From contig JAJXZI010000095.1 of the NCBI GenBank assembly GCA_021780115.1, positions 1 through 45,675 on the forward strand: DNA of 45,675 bases, in the 5' to 3' direction. The notes under the pieces are model-generated. The model saw nothing but the letters and a program-made list of their open reading frames with translations. It made no database searches and was not told the origin of the DNA. Below are positions 17,694 through 26,365 of this stretch, piece by piece (the stretch's first letter is position 1; each line of letters opens with the position of its first letter). Made by a program: the position numbers and the translations under genes. The DNA is from a bacterium. GTDB lineage: Bacteria; Verrucomicrobiota; Verrucomicrobiia; Limisphaerales; JAJXZI01.

Positions 17694-18110
17694 TTACTTC
17701 CGCCCGGACGCGGCCGGCAAACGCCCGGCGACGGAATCCCCGGCCGCGGGTTCGCCGCGATACACACACCGCGCCGTGCAGGTTTCGGCCACGGCCACTT
17801 CCGTCAGCAGCGGCAGCTTCGGCTTGAGGCGGTTCCAGATCCACGCCGCCAGGTTCTCGCTCGTCGGGTTGCGCAGGCCGGCGATCTGGTTGAGGTAGCG
17901 GTGATCGAGCCGCTCCCAGAGGGGCCGGAACGCCCGCGCGATGTCGGCGTAATCCATCACCCAGCCCAGCCTCGGATCGCACTCGCCGACGACGGCGATT
18001 TCGACCTGGAAACTGTGCCCGTGCAGGCGCCGGCACTTGTGTGCCTGCGGCAGGCGCGGCAGCCGGTGCGCCGCCTCGAACTGAAACGTCTTTCGTAGTT
18101 CCATTTTCAT
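17694..18110 (-). CDS. queD: 6-carboxy-5,6,7,8-tetrahydropterin synthase family (QueD/PTPS)
   Basis: A 138-aa member of the 6-pyruvoyl-tetrahydropterin synthase fold, which forms 6-carboxytetrahydropterin in queuosine biosynthesis. Zinc ligands His15, His30 and His32 (in LHGHSF) and the nearby Cys26 (KCRRLHGH) are present. The later LDHRYLN and [11 protein letters not shown] blocks match the family's catalytic His and Glu regions. ATG at 18110 is chosen over an upstream TTG at 18122. No other queuosine genes lie in the window. The C-terminal tail ([12 protein letters not shown]...) is not conserved in the family. It lies 96 bp after the LuxC gene on the same strand. Confidence 0.88.
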   Translation of the reverse strand: MKMELRKTFQFEAAHRLPRLPQAHKCRRLHGHSFQVEIAVVGECDPRLGWVMDYADIARAFRPLWERLDHRYLNQIAGLRNPTSENLAAWIWNRLKPKLPLLTEVAVAETCTARCVYRGEPAAGDSVAGRLPAASGRK

Positions 18111-18206
18111 ACCGAAAGGCAAAAAGCCGAAGGAAGAAGGCCGAATGGCGGTCCCACCCGGGGCGGCGTCTGGCGGACGGCTGGATTCTTTCTTCCACTT
18201 TCCATC

Positions 18207-19568
18207 TCACGTCTCCCAGTCCGTCCACGTCACCAGATCGCCCAGGCTGGGCCGGCCGTCGTGGCGCCACGTCAGCGGCGGGTTCTGCATCTGGCCGAGG
18301 GGGCAGACGCGCGGGACGCCCCAGCGCGCCAAGACGGTGGCCAGGTCCCGCGCCCGCTCGTCCGACACCGCCAAGCCGACGGTGGAGATTTCGCCCCGGA
18401 CGCCGTCCGCGCTTTGCAGCGCCTGGGTCAGATCGTTCACGCCCTTCACATAGACGAAGCGGTTGAGGCACGAGGCCTGGAAGCGTGGGTCCGTCTCATA
18501 AACCACGGTCCACGCCGTCGAAGCCCGGCTGCTCCAGAGGCGCGTTTCCTCCGAATGCGCGGCGCGCACCTCGTAGAAGCCACGGCGCGAGGCGATCACG
18601 GCCGCCTGTTCCGCCGGGAGCGCCCCCCGGGGCTCGGCCTGTTCCAACCGCTCCAACTCCCCGGCGAGCAACCCGGCGAACGCCTCTGCCGTCACGCTCC
18701 CGCCGTGCTCGACGTAGATGACGTGCGGCGACAGGCAGCCCAACTGGTCCCACGCCGTCACGTCCGCCGCCGCCCGGGCGGCCGCCTTCTTCGCGTGAAA
18801 ACCGTGGAGGTTTTCGCGCGCCACAAACGCGAAGCTCAGGCGGTGACCGTAGCCGAGGAAGCGCGCCTGGTCCGGCACCCGCCGGCGGATGGCCGCGAGC
18901 GTTTCCGCCGCGCCGGTGGCGGTGACACAGTCCGCCTCCCGGAATAGCGCCTCTTCGAGATCGGCGTTTCCGCCGGGCCACTCGGCCAGTTCGAGGCAGG
19001 CGCCGAGCTTCCGGTCGGCGTCGTAAAGCGAGTGGGCGAAGAGCCGCGGCAGCAACGCCGCGCCGGTGGCGCACTTCATGAACTGCGCCGAGCGGGTCAG
19101 CACGCCGAGGACCAGACTCGCGAGGGCCGGATTTGGGAGGTTCCCGGCGGCGACATGCACCAGGAATTCCGGTCCGCGCGCCAGCGCCGCCCGCCGGTGC
19201 TCCTGCTCGGCGCTGGCGGCACACAACTCGTCCAACCGGTGGGCGTGGCCGAGTTCCTGCACCAGCAAAGCGTCGAGGTGGGCGGGCGTCAGTTGCCCGA
19301 AAAACGCGTCGAGTCCGCGCGCCAGGGTCGGCCGCGAGAAACCGAGTTGGGCCGGGCCGAGTTCGAGCGCGCGGCGGCGGAACGGGTCGTCGGCTTGGAG
19401 CCAGTTCTCCGCCACCGCGCTGAGCAGCCGCGCCAGGTCGCGCGTCGCGCGGTTCGCCAGGTACACCTCGCGATTATGCTTCAGCGTCTGGCACGCCTCG
19501 CCGATCAGGGCCGGCGTTAGCCTCGCCTCCGCCGGCAGGTCCGCCAGGAAGTAGTTCGGCAGCGTCAT
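18207..19568 (-). CDS. luxC: LuxC-like acyl-CoA/acyl-protein reductase
   Basis: A 453-aa member of the LuxC family (aldehyde-dehydrogenase fold). In luminous bacteria LuxC reduces an acyl group handed over from LuxE to a fatty aldehyde with NADPH, passing through an acyl-cysteine. The catalytic Cys278 sits in DQLGCLSPHVIYVE, which matches the family's DQxxCxSP block, and the nucleotide-binding-side segment HVAAGNLPNPALASLVLG is intact. It overlaps the LuxE-like gene by 4 bp (ATGA), so the two are probably translationally coupled. No LuxA, LuxB or LuxD genes are present, so bioluminescence is not implied. The aldehyde may feed lipid or secondary metabolism. Confidence 0.88.
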   Translation of the reverse strand: MTLPNYFLADLPAEARLTPALIGEACQTLKHNREVYLANRATRDLARLLSAVAENWLQADDPFRRRALELGPAQLGFSRPTLARGLDAFFGQLTPAHLDALLVQELGHAHRLDELCAASAEQEHRRAALARGPEFLVHVAAGNLPNPALASLVLGVLTRSAQFMKCATGAALLPRLFAHSLYDADRKLGACLELAEWPGGNADLEEALFREADCVTATGAAETLAAIRRRVPDQARFLGYGHRLSFAFVARENLHGFHAKKAAARAAADVTAWDQLGCLSPHVIYVEHGGSVTAEAFAGLLAGELERLEQAEPRGALPAEQAAVIASRRGFYEVRAAHSEETRLWSSRASTAWTVVYETDPRFQASCLNRFVYVKGVNDLTQALQSADGVRGEISTVGLAVSDERARDLATVLARWGVPRVCPLGQMQNPPLTWRHDGRPSLGDLVTWTDWET

Positions 19569-20785
19569 GCGACAGCGAAGCGCGGAGCGCGGAGCCGGGC
19601 GGGCGCTGGCGGTGGCGGTTCCTCCGCGGCCATCAAGGAACAGCCGCGCGGCTCCGCCAGCACGGGACGGCCGAGCAGCTCAAAGCCATCGGCGCGGCGG
19701 ATGGCCAGATCTTCGGTCTGGATCGCCAGCACGGAGAAAACGTTGGCCAGGTCGAACACGCGGAGCAAACCGGTGTCGCCGACGCCCGCTTCGCGCCCGG
19801 TTTCCGGGGAAATCACCTGCGTCCGGGCCCAGGGAGGAAAATGAAAAAGACGCGGGCCGCCTGGCGAGCGGGGCCAGCCCCGGGCTTCGCCTGTCCCCGG
19901 CCCCACCTCGCCCGGCGCGCGATCATAGGCCTGCGAACTCAGTTCACTCATGCCGTATTCGCAGAGGATCTCCGCCGGAGGCACGCCCAGGCGCTCGGCG
20001 AGGAGCGCATGCAAGGCCGGCTTCGGCAGCGAGCGGGAACGACCTTTGTAGCCGCCGGTTTCCATCACGCGCGAGCCGGCCGGAAGGGCGAACCACCGCC
20101 CGGCGGCCTCCAAATGGTCCAGCAGATGCACCAACGAAAACGCCGTTCCGAGCAGCAGGACCGGACGTTTTTCCTCCGTCGCTTCCTCCAGGCGACGGGT
20201 CGCCAGGGCGAGATCCAGCTCCCACCCGCCGTCCGGCGCGACCCGCCCGACAAAGACCGAATCCGCCGCGCCGAACGCGCGCCGTACGGTTTCGAACATG
20301 TGGACGAGCGACGAATGGGGCGCTTGGTCGGCCGGTGGAGTGAGGCAAACCAGCGGCGAGCCGGTTGGGCAAAGAGGGAACCCATCGGCCAGCACGGTGG
20401 CGCGGAACCCCGTCAGGAGCGACGCCTCGTAAACCGCCAGCGATTCGGCGTTGTGGAAATGCCGGCTGGGCCGCTGGGCCGTGGTGCCACTGGAATGAAA
20501 CACGACCGTCCGTTCGGTGAATGGGAGACAGCTTATTTCCAACTCCTTGAACGCCGAGGTCGGCAGGGCCGGAATCTGACGCCAGTCGGTCACCGTGAGC
20601 GGCGTGGCGCAGCGCGCTTCGCCAAACCGGCGGTACGGGACATTGTGCGCCATCTGGAGCGCGAACAGTTCCAAGGCCAGCCCGGCAAACTCCTCTGCCC
20701 GTCCCGCCTCGGCGGAACGGCGGCCGGCGGAGCGGGAGATGAACCGGCGCAAGCGCGCCGTGAAGTCAGAAAAGTCCGGTGTCAT
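19565..20785 (-). CDS. luxE: LuxE-like acyl-protein synthetase
   Basis: A 406-aa member of the LuxE family within the ANL adenylate-forming superfamily. The phosphate-binding loop HSSGTTAQRPSRH is at residues 97-109, and the family blocks ETGGYKGRSRSLP and YGMSELSSQAYD are both present. LuxE activates a fatty acid as acyl-AMP, moves it to its own cysteine and passes it to LuxC. Start and end agree with the usual length (about 370-400 aa). ATG at 20785 is chosen; an upstream extension of 22 residues looks non-coding. The gene is directly upstream of the LuxC gene with a stop-start overlap. No Shine-Dalgarno precedes its own ATG. Confidence 0.88.
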   Translation of the reverse strand: MTPDFSDFTARLRRFISRSAGRRSAEAGRAEEFAGLALELFALQMAHNVPYRRFGEARCATPLTVTDWRQIPALPTSAFKELEISCLPFTERTVVFHSSGTTAQRPSRHFHNAESLAVYEASLLTGFRATVLADGFPLCPTGSPLVCLTPPADQAPHSSLVHMFETVRRAFGAADSVFVGRVAPDGGWELDLALATRRLEEATEEKRPVLLLGTAFSLVHLLDHLEAAGRWFALPAGSRVMETGGYKGRSRSLPKPALHALLAERLGVPPAEILCEYGMSELSSQAYDRAPGEVGPGTGEARGWPRSPGGPRLFHFPPWARTQVISPETGREAGVGDTGLLRVFDLANVFSVLAIQTEDLAIRRADGFELLGRPVLAEPRGCSLMAAEEPPPPAPARLRAPRFAVA

Positions 20786-20956
20786 GCGGTTTTGTTTCGT
20801 GTCCGGGGCTGGTGTTCCGCCACAGCCCACCGGGACATGTTGGAGAGCCACCGCCGGAAGTCGAGCGAGAAAGCTGCGGGTGGGAAAAGCCCGTCAGGCC
20901 AGCGGTCCGGCCGCGAGAACCTGGACCTGAATCAGGCCCAAGGCTTCCGGGGTTCA

Positions 20957-22822
20957 CTAACTGCGCCGCACATAGACCTGCATGATCTCCGCGCGATCCT
21001 GATAGGTGATCGGGACCTCCGCAGAAAGCGTGTAGCCTTGGGGCAACAGTTCTTCCTGGACTCGGTTAGTGAGCCGCTCGGCGCCGCGCTTGACATTCCA
21101 TTTCCGGCTGAACGCGCGCCAGTAATCCCGGGGACCGATGACGATTACTTTTGGCGGACGCGCTTTCAATGTCTCGAAATCCCGGTCCACGTACCGGTCC
21201 CAATACTGGTCCGTAAAAATGATGGCGCTGGACAAGGCGGGGCGAGGCCGTTCCAGCCAAGCCTCGACGTTGGGGTCGTCTGGCAGCAGCAGCACCTCGT
21301 CGCGCGCCGCGGGGTCGGCCAGGGAACGCACGAGGCGAACCAATTCACGCATCCCCTGGGCTTGGGGACGCAGTCGCGCCCCAGCCAGGTGTCGGATTTC
21401 CGGCCACTCGTCCCGGCACTGGGTCACGGCGGTGATTTGGTCGGATGCGCCCAACCACAGCAGCACCATGGCGACGCTCACGAGGAGCCAGGCGCAGCGC
21501 GGGGCGCCTCCGGGCGGTTGGGCGGCGGCTGGTCGCGTCAGACCTGAGACGACGAAGGCCAGCGCCACAAAGATCAGCGGGTTGTTGTAATAGCTCCAGT
21601 AAAACTGTTTCACCGACAGCGAGTGGAACCAGGCGCTGAACAAGAAGACGATGATGAACGGCGCGAGTGGTTGCGCCACGGGCAGGCCGGTCGGCCGGAA
21701 TCGGACAGGAATTAACGACGCTCCGCCACCGAGCAGGCAGCCCGCCAGCCCTGCATTGAGCAGGATTGTGGGCCAGGCGCGATCCAACGGCAGCAGCGGC
21801 AAAGCGGTTCGCGCGAGGACAAAACTGAGGCCGAAGCCCGCCAGGGATCCCAGCCCCGCGGCAACGGCCATTTCGAAAAAACCGGCTGGGAAGGAAACGG
21901 CGTCCGCGCGGCAAGCCCGTTTCTCCTCGGCCCCCGTGGCGTAGATGGACTGACAGATCCGGTGCAGCAGGAAAAAGCCGCCGACCACCACGACGCACTG
22001 GGCCCAATAGGTGAGCAGATTCCGCACGAGGCGAAGGCCGCCTCCTTTGGGTTCGGAGCCGGTGAGGAAGACGTCGCAAACCAGACCCCAAGGCTGGCTC
22101 CACGGTCGGAGCACCGCGACCAAGATGGCCAGGCAGATCAGGGTCCAACCGAGGCAGAGCAACACGCGGCGGGCACGCGCTGTCCATGTGTTGACACGCG
22201 GAAGAGAGAGCAACACCACGACGGCGCCCAGAATGGCGCCGACGGCCGTATTTTGCTTGGTGAGCAGCAGCAGGGCCAGTTCCACGCCGAGCAGGACCAG
22301 GAGGAGAGAGCCGCGCGGCTGGTCCGGTTTGTTGTCTTTCGCGGGAGGTCCCACCAGGCCGGCCGTGCTCCAGCCGATGAGAGCAACCAGAAACTGAGCC
22401 ATCGAGTCATACAGGATTTCCTTGGGCAACGCGAAGAAGACCGGGATGGCCGCCAGGGTGGTGGCAAGCGCGGTGCCCGCCCCGAGGCGCTTCGCGAAGG
22501 CCCAGTACAGCACCAGCAAGGTCGCGGCCTGGAAGGCGAAGTTGAGCAGACTTTCGGCGATCCACGGAGCCCCGTGGGGATGGAGCCAATGCACGAGCAC
22601 GAACGGCAAAGGCGGCATGGGCGTATGGAGGCCATCCTCGTACAGCCGGATTCCCCCGCCCAGGCGATTGGCGATCGGGGCCACCCAGCCGCTGAATTCG
22701 CGATCGTTCCAGAGGGATGTCCAATGCGCCGGCACGATCTGGGCTCCCAGCACACCCAGACAAAGCGCCAAGCCGGCTAGGCCAACCCATTGATCCAACG
22801 AACGCTTTGCCGTGTCTTTCAT
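20957..22822 (-). CDS. Polytopic membrane protein, GT-C glycosyltransferase-like
   Basis: A 621-aa protein with about ten or more hydrophobic helices, followed by a soluble C-terminal region of about 150 residues. An early loop contains WNDREFSGWVAPIANRLGGG and YEDGLHTPMPPLPF, the position where GT-C enzymes keep acidic catalytic residues (here Asp/Glu). That architecture fits lipid-linked sugar transferases of the GT39/GT83 type, but no signature proves it. It lies 13 bp after the GMC oxidoreductase gene, which argues for one transcript. The G+C is slightly lower than in its neighbours. It could also be a polymer ligase or an unrelated membrane protein. Confidence 0.65.
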   Translation of the reverse strand: MKDTAKRSLDQWVGLAGLALCLGVLGAQIVPAHWTSLWNDREFSGWVAPIANRLGGGIRLYEDGLHTPMPPLPFVLVHWLHPHGAPWIAESLLNFAFQAATLLVLYWAFAKRLGAGTALATTLAAIPVFFALPKEILYDSMAQFLVALIGWSTAGLVGPPAKDNKPDQPRGSLLLVLLGVELALLLLTKQNTAVGAILGAVVVLLSLPRVNTWTARARRVLLCLGWTLICLAILVAVLRPWSQPWGLVCDVFLTGSEPKGGGLRLVRNLLTYWAQCVVVVGGFFLLHRICQSIYATGAEEKRACRADAVSFPAGFFEMAVAAGLGSLAGFGLSFVLARTALPLLPLDRAWPTILLNAGLAGCLLGGGASLIPVRFRPTGLPVAQPLAPFIIVFLFSAWFHSLSVKQFYWSYYNNPLIFVALAFVVSGLTRPAAAQPPGGAPRCAWLLVSVAMVLLWLGASDQITAVTQCRDEWPEIRHLAGARLRPQAQGMRELVRLVRSLADPAARDEVLLLPDDPNVEAWLERPRPALSSAIIFTDQYWDRYVDRDFETLKARPPKVIVIGPRDYWRAFSRKWNVKRGAERLTNRVQEELLPQGYTLSAEVPITYQDRAEIMQVYVRRS

Positions 22823-22835
22823 CGGGCTTCGCCAA

Positions 22836-24713
22836 TCACAATCGGTTGAGGAACTTCAAGGCGTTCCTGCGCGCCACCGCCATGATCGAGCCTTGCGGGT
22901 TCACGCCGGGCGCGGTGCAGAGCAGGCTGGCGTCGGACAGGAGCAGATTCTTCACGCCGTGGACGCGTCCAAAGGAATCAGCGGCGCAGCGGCGCCGGTC
23001 TTCGCCCATCGGGCACGAACTGAAGAGGTGGATGGTCATCAGGTTCGCCCGGCCCGCGGGCAGCGTCTCCGGCAACCGGGCGAGCTCGCCCGGCGACGCC
23101 AGCTTCGGCCCGCGCGCCAGGCCGGGATACAGCGCCACGGCGCCGGCGGCGAAGAGGACCTCGCCCAACTTGCGCAGCGCCTCGCCCAGATCGCGATGGT
23201 CCCGCGCGGTCAGCCGGTAGCGCACCAGCGGGTCGCGAAAGCCGGGCAACGGACGGACGGTGCCGCGACCTTCGCCGGTGATCATGGCGTAGTAATTAGC
23301 CATCCGCCTCCAGGCGACGGGCAGCCCGGCGAGGGCGTCCGGAAAATCGGTCAGTCCCAGCGCCAGGTACGCGGGCGAGCTGATCGAGCAGCCGAAACTG
23401 AACCGGGGCGCGAATTCCTTCACCTGGTGGACCGGCACCCCCATGTCGGTGGCATTCACCGGCTCGGCAAATTGGGCGACCACCTTCACCGTCGGATGCA
23501 CGCACAAGGAATTGCCGATGTTCCGCTGCAGGCCGCTGCGCCGGAGCAGCGCCGGCGTCTGCACCGCTCCGGCGCACACGAACAGCGTCCCCGCGGTGAT
23601 CCGCAGCCGCCGGGCGGACGCGTGCCGCGCGGCAATGATCCACCGGCCGTGCTCGGTGCGGATCGTCTCGGCGCGGGTTTGCGGCAACACCTGCCCGCCA
23701 GCGCTCAGGAAGCGCGGCAGAAAGGTCTCCGTCATGGACTGCCGTGTGCCGCGCGGCGGGCCGCCGGAGGCTGGCTCGTAGCGGAACCAGCGCGGCACTT
23801 CGAGCGATTTCCAGCCCAGCCGCGCGGCGCCTTCATGCAATTTGAGCGACGCCGCCGGGGCGGGCCCCGGCAGCAGTGAAACCGACACGTCGCGTTCGCA
23901 CGCCTCGAAGTGCGGGCTCATTTCCGGCTCGCCGAGGCCCTCGACGTGGAACTCTCGGCGCCACTGCTCGAGGACTTCCGGCGGCGTGCGGTGGTAGAGG
24001 CCGCTGTTGATTTCGCTGCCGCCGCCGACGCACCGGCCCTCGACGTAGGCGATCTTGGTCTGGCCCAGTGCCACGGTCAGTCCACCATTGCGGTATTTCT
24101 GCTCCATCTCCTCGCGGGAAAACGGCGCGCACGATTCGAGCGGCAGGAACGGGCCTTCCTCCACCAGCAGCACGTCGCGCCCGGCCTCGGCGAGCAGGCA
24201 GGCGGTGATCGCCCCGCCCGGACCGGAACCGATGACCGCGACTTCACAATGAAGCTTGTCCGGCGGCGCGGTTAATACGCGGCCCCTGACCGCCGACGTG
24301 AGCGGGCGGAGCGACCCACTTTCTCCCGGAGGCGCGGTTTCCGCTCCGCCCCCCGGGCCGCGACTGAACAGCCCCAGCAGGGTCAGACTCTCGTAAAACC
24401 GCACGAGGTCGCGTTTGAAGCCGACGGTGGAGTTCTTCCAATTGGCAAGCAGGCGAAGCCGCTCGTCCGGCGGCAGGCGATGGAAGAGCTTTCCCGACGA
24501 CAGCAGGCCGAGTACGTCAAAGCCGAACGTCGCCGCGGCCATCGGCACGCGCAGGTGATCGGTCATACGGCCGTGCTGGCGCAGCACGAATTGGGTGAGG
24601 TCGTTGTAGGGCGGCTGAAATTCCGGCGGCGCCGGGGCGGCGGGGCCCCCGGCCAGCGAATACACAAGCGCGGACGCCGTGTCGTGGAACCAGAGGTTGC
24701 CCGGTTTGGCCAT
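22836..24713 (-). CDS. GMC-family FAD oxidoreductase
   Basis: A 625-aa flavoenzyme of the glucose-methanol-choline oxidoreductase family. After a 150-residue N-terminal extension the FAD-binding motif VAVIGSGPGGAITACLLAEAG begins near residue 158; shown in parts as VAVIGSGPGG and AITACLLAEAG. A substrate-domain block CVGGGSEINSGLYHR follows, and the C-terminus has HLFSSCPMG and GVNPQGSIMAVARR, the family's catalytic His and NPxxS region. The N-terminal extension and HLFSSCPMG recall long-chain alcohol oxidases. In this neighbourhood it could oxidise a fatty alcohol or a lipid-linked sugar. It begins 6 bp after the HAD-UbiA gene ends, so the two are probably co-transcribed. Confidence 0.85.
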   Translation of the reverse strand: MAKPGNLWFHDTASALVYSLAGGPAAPAPPEFQPPYNDLTQFVLRQHGRMTDHLRVPMAAATFGFDVLGLLSSGKLFHRLPPDERLRLLANWKNSTVGFKRDLVRFYESLTLLGLFSRGPGGGAETAPPGESGSLRPLTSAVRGRVLTAPPDKLHCEVAVIGSGPGGAITACLLAEAGRDVLLVEEGPFLPLESCAPFSREEMEQKYRNGGLTVALGQTKIAYVEGRCVGGGSEINSGLYHRTPPEVLEQWRREFHVEGLGEPEMSPHFEACERDVSVSLLPGPAPAASLKLHEGAARLGWKSLEVPRWFRYEPASGGPPRGTRQSMTETFLPRFLSAGGQVLPQTRAETIRTEHGRWIIAARHASARRLRITAGTLFVCAGAVQTPALLRRSGLQRNIGNSLCVHPTVKVVAQFAEPVNATDMGVPVHQVKEFAPRFSFGCSISSPAYLALGLTDFPDALAGLPVAWRRMANYYAMITGEGRGTVRPLPGFRDPLVRYRLTARDHRDLGEALRKLGEVLFAAGAVALYPGLARGPKLASPGELARLPETLPAGRANLMTIHLFSSCPMGEDRRRCAADSFGRVHGVKNLLLSDASLLCTAPGVNPQGSIMAVARRNALKFLNRL

Positions 24714-24719
24714 GGGCGG

Positions 24720-26171
24720 TCAGTGCCCCGTGGCGAGCCAGATCACGGCGAGCGTCAGCAAACCGACCAGGTAGCTCACGCGGTCTTTGAGCGCGAAGAC
24801 CACCGGATCCTCGTGCATCTCGCCGCGATGCGCGATCAGCCAGACGCGGCTGATCCAGTAGAGCAGCAGCGGGCAGACGAGCAGGAGCAACGTCGGCTGG
24901 CGGTAGAGCGTGCGGACTTCCTGGCTGGTGACGTAGAGGGCGAGCACGAGCACCGCCAGGTAGCCGCTGCCCGCGCCCAGCGAGGCGACGAGTTCCCAAT
25001 CGCGGGCGAGGTAGCCGCGGCCGTGGGTGGCCGATTGATTCTGCCGGCGCAGCGAGGCGACTTCGACAAACCGCTTCACCAGGGCCAGGCTCAGGAAGAA
25101 GAACATCGAGAACATCAGCAGCCACGCCGAATACGCCACCTGCGTCGCCTCGTGCCCGGCGATCAAGCGCAAGGTGTACAGTCCGGCCAGAACGAACACG
25201 TCCAGCAGCGCGACTTGCTTCAACCGGCACGAGTAAGCTGTCGTGAGCAACAGGTAAAGCAGGACGACGCCCAGGAAGCCCGGCGACAACGCGGCGGCCA
25301 GGCCGAGGCCAAGCGCGAGCAGCAGCGGCACCAGGCCCAGTCCCACCGGCAAGGGCAAATCTCCAGCGGCGAAGGGACGCCGCCGCTTGGCTGGGTGGCG
25401 ACGATCCGCTTCGAGATCGAGCAAATCGTTGAGGACATACACGGCCGACGCACACAGACAGAAGGCGGCGAAGGCCCACAACGCCTTGAACACCAACGGC
25501 AGGTTGGCCAGTTGATGCGAAGTCAGCAACGGCACAAAGATGATCAAGTTTTTCACCCACTGGTACGGACGCATCGCCCGCAGGACCTCCACCACGGTCG
25601 AATTGGCGTGGCAAAAGCGGTCGTTGACTTGGGTGAGGCGGGCGGCCCGCCGGGCCAGACTGGCCAGCGCGTTCACCACAATGGCTTCCCGGGCCTGCCG
25701 CCAGACCGCCAGGTCCACGGCGGAGTTGCCGGCGTAATCGAAACCGCGCACGCCGAATCGGCCGGTCAGCTTCGCGAGCTTGGCCGCGCCGCGCAGGTTC
25801 GTCGCCCCGTCGCTGGCGAGGACGTCGTCGAAAATCCCGACGTGCTCGGCCACGCGCCGGGCCAGTTCGGCGTCCGACGCGGTGGCGAGCACGAGCACCC
25901 GGCCGGCGGCCTTCTGCGCGCGGAGAAAGTCGAGGAACGCCGCGTGGTACGGCAACGTCGCCGGATCCACCTCGACGCGCGCGGCGATTTGGCGCTTGAG
26001 GACGGCCCGCCCGCGCCACCACCAAAAGGGCAGGACCACCAGCCAGAGCGGATTGCGTTTGAGCAGGCGTACCAGGGATTCCCAGAGCAAATCGGTGCGG
26101 ATGAGCGTGCCGTCGAGGTCCACGCACAGCGGGACCGCGCTCCCGGGGACGGTGGGGGCTTGGGCGGCCAT
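24720..26171 (-). CDS. HAD phosphatase - UbiA prenyltransferase fusion
   Basis: A 483-aa bifunctional-looking protein. Residues 14-170 are a HAD hydrolase domain (DLDGT at 18-22, ATASD at 96-100, and a late acidic motif in FDYAGNSAVDLAVW). Residues 195-480 are a UbiA-type integral membrane prenyltransferase with NDLLDLEAD at 248-256 followed by RRHPAKRRRP. The UbiA part resembles decaprenyl-phosphate phosphoribosyltransferases, which join PRPP to a polyprenyl phosphate. A fused phosphatase could remove the 5-phosphate from that product, a step done by a separate protein in mycobacteria; this is inference. ATG at 26171 is chosen because the upstream frame is Arg/Ser-rich. It is first in the run leading to the GMC, GT-C and LuxEC genes. 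Confidence 0.85.
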   Translation of the reverse strand: MAAQAPTVPGSAVPLCVDLDGTLIRTDLLWESLVRLLKRNPLWLVVLPFWWWRGRAVLKRQIAARVEVDPATLPYHAAFLDFLRAQKAAGRVLVLATASDAELARRVAEHVGIFDDVLASDGATNLRGAAKLAKLTGRFGVRGFDYAGNSAVDLAVWRQAREAIVVNALASLARRAARLTQVNDRFCHANSTVVEVLRAMRPYQWVKNLIIFVPLLTSHQLANLPLVFKALWAFAAFCLCASAVYVLNDLLDLEADRRHPAKRRRPFAAGDLPLPVGLGLVPLLLALGLGLAAALSPGFLGVVLLYLLLTTAYSCRLKQVALLDVFVLAGLYTLRLIAGHEATQVAYSAWLLMFSMFFFLSLALVKRFVEVASLRRQNQSATHGRGYLARDWELVASLGAGSGYLAVLVLALYVTSQEVRTLYRQPTLLLLVCPLLLYWISRVWLIAHRGEMHEDPVVFALKDRVSYLVGLLTLAVIWLATGH

Positions 26172-26202
26172 GCGAGCGTCGGCTTCCACGGTTTGGCGGG
26201 AG

Positions 26203-26232
26203 AGCGTAGCGAAGGGGAGACACCGTTGACAA
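26203..26232 (-). promoter_or_regulatory. Possible promoter for the HAD-UbiA run
   Basis: On the minus strand TTGTCA (26232-26227) is followed after 18 bp by TACGCT (26208-26203), about 32 nt before the ATG at 26171. The -35 box is good and the -10 box is weak. Confidence 0.3.
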
Positions 26233-26323
26233 CCCCTTTGAACCAGCCGCCACGACGAAGTCCGGCGACGCAGGAGGCGCAGGTGTCCAGCTTGTGCGAT
26301 GGAAGACGAAGCGCGATGCGGCG

Positions 26324-26352
26324 TTGACCCACACGCGGGCCACGCCGACAAT
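26324..26352 (+). promoter_or_regulatory. Possible promoter for the divergent GT-C-like gene
   Basis: TTGACC (26324-26329), a 17-bp spacer and GACAAT (26347-26352) lie just upstream of the ATG at 26366. If used, the mRNA would have a very short or absent leader, and the alternative start at 26294 would be excluded. Confidence 0.35.
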
Positions 26353-26365
26353 CCGCCGCAATTGC

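Noticed and set aside
26294-26365. A longer start at 26294 for the divergent membrane protein
   Set aside because: It adds Arg/Thr-rich residues and would begin upstream of the promoter-like elements at 26324-26352.
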